In this document: in pieces, positions 63,956-64,000 of the stretch | Layout: the number at the start of each line of letters is the position of its first letter | Position numbering within the stretch: position 1 is the stretch's first letter | Position numbers and translations under genes: made by a program | The notes under the pieces: generated by a model | Database searches by the model: none | What the model saw: only the letters and a program-made list of their open reading frames with translations | Told to the model about the DNA's origin: nothing | Assembly (NCBI RefSeq): GCF_025822605.1 | Contig: NZ_JACKTY010000012.1 | Location: forward strand, 186,001 to 250,000 | Direction of reading: 5' to 3' | DNA length: 64,000 nucleotides | Source: Mycolicibacterium komossense | Lineage (GTDB): Bacteria; Actinomycetota; Actinomycetes; Mycobacteriales; Mycobacteriaceae

Positions 63956-64000
63956 CGAAGTTGAAACAGCCGATAGCCACTGCGAGACGAGGTTGTCTCA

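Overview
The window is about 64 kb of GC-rich actinobacterial chromosome, very probably from a rapid-growing mycobacterium (Mycolicibacterium-like). The evidence is frequent GTG starts, 4-bp stop/start overlaps, and long runs of genes in the order known from Mycobacterium tuberculosis: cobD, SURF1 (Rv2235), ptpA, ptkA, NIF3 (Rv2230c), zinc ribbon (Rv2229c), RNase H/phosphatase (Rv2228c), rnpB, CYTH-CHAD (Rv2226), and then panB, hip1-like proteases, glnA2 and glnE. Reference gene orders are from memory; no database was searched.

1-12.7 kb: phenylacetate catabolism. The minus-strand run paaABCDE, thiolase, enoyl-CoA hydratase and hydroxyacyl-CoA dehydrogenase (cut by the left edge) is divergent from paaZ, an EthD-like gene and a TetR gene. 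The ligase paaK and AraC and second TetR regulators follow. Together they cover activation, epoxidation, ring opening and beta-oxidation of phenylacetyl-CoA. Two inverted repeats with ACCG/CGGT cores lie in the divergent promoter regions.

12.8-20.4 kb: a minus-strand catabolic cluster of APC permease, a PLP enzyme resembling ethanolamine-phosphate phospho-lyase, an APH-fold kinase, a TetR regulator and an aldehyde dehydrogenase, plus a divergent SDR. I read it as an uptake, phosphorylation, elimination and oxidation route for an amino alcohol or hydroxylysine.

20.6-26.2 kb: mixed accessory genes: a repeat-containing conserved protein, a SOUL haem-binding protein, an amidohydrolase, a VOC protein and a thermolysin-type secreted metallopeptidase.

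26.6-37.7 kb: the conserved cobD-to-CHAD block, with an XRE-cupin regulator, a thioredoxin-reductase-like flavoprotein, two methyltransferases and RNase P RNA.

37.8-42.9 kb: an apparent insertion between the CHAD gene and panB. It holds two DUF1989 proteins of the guanidine (formerly urea) carboxylase-associated family, a carboxyltransferase-only protein lacking biotin carboxylase and carrier domains, a TetR regulator with two likely operator copies, and a crotonase.

42.9-55.6 kb: panB, wax ester synthase/DGAT, two tandem Hip1-like exported hydrolases, glnA2, glnE, a thioesterase, an F420-type luciferase-like oxidoreductase, DoxX and dtd. A perfect 13-bp hairpin covers the start codon of the first Hip1-like gene.

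55.7-64 kb: a secreted protein joining a PE_PGRS-like glycine-rich segment to a GH5 endoglycoceramidase-like domain; a PAS-ANTAR regulator; an SRPBCC protein; a decayed PAS gene; a divergent arsenic operon (arsR / arsI-acr3-arsC); and a cytochrome P450. No tRNA, CRISPR array, insertion sequence or prophage was seen.
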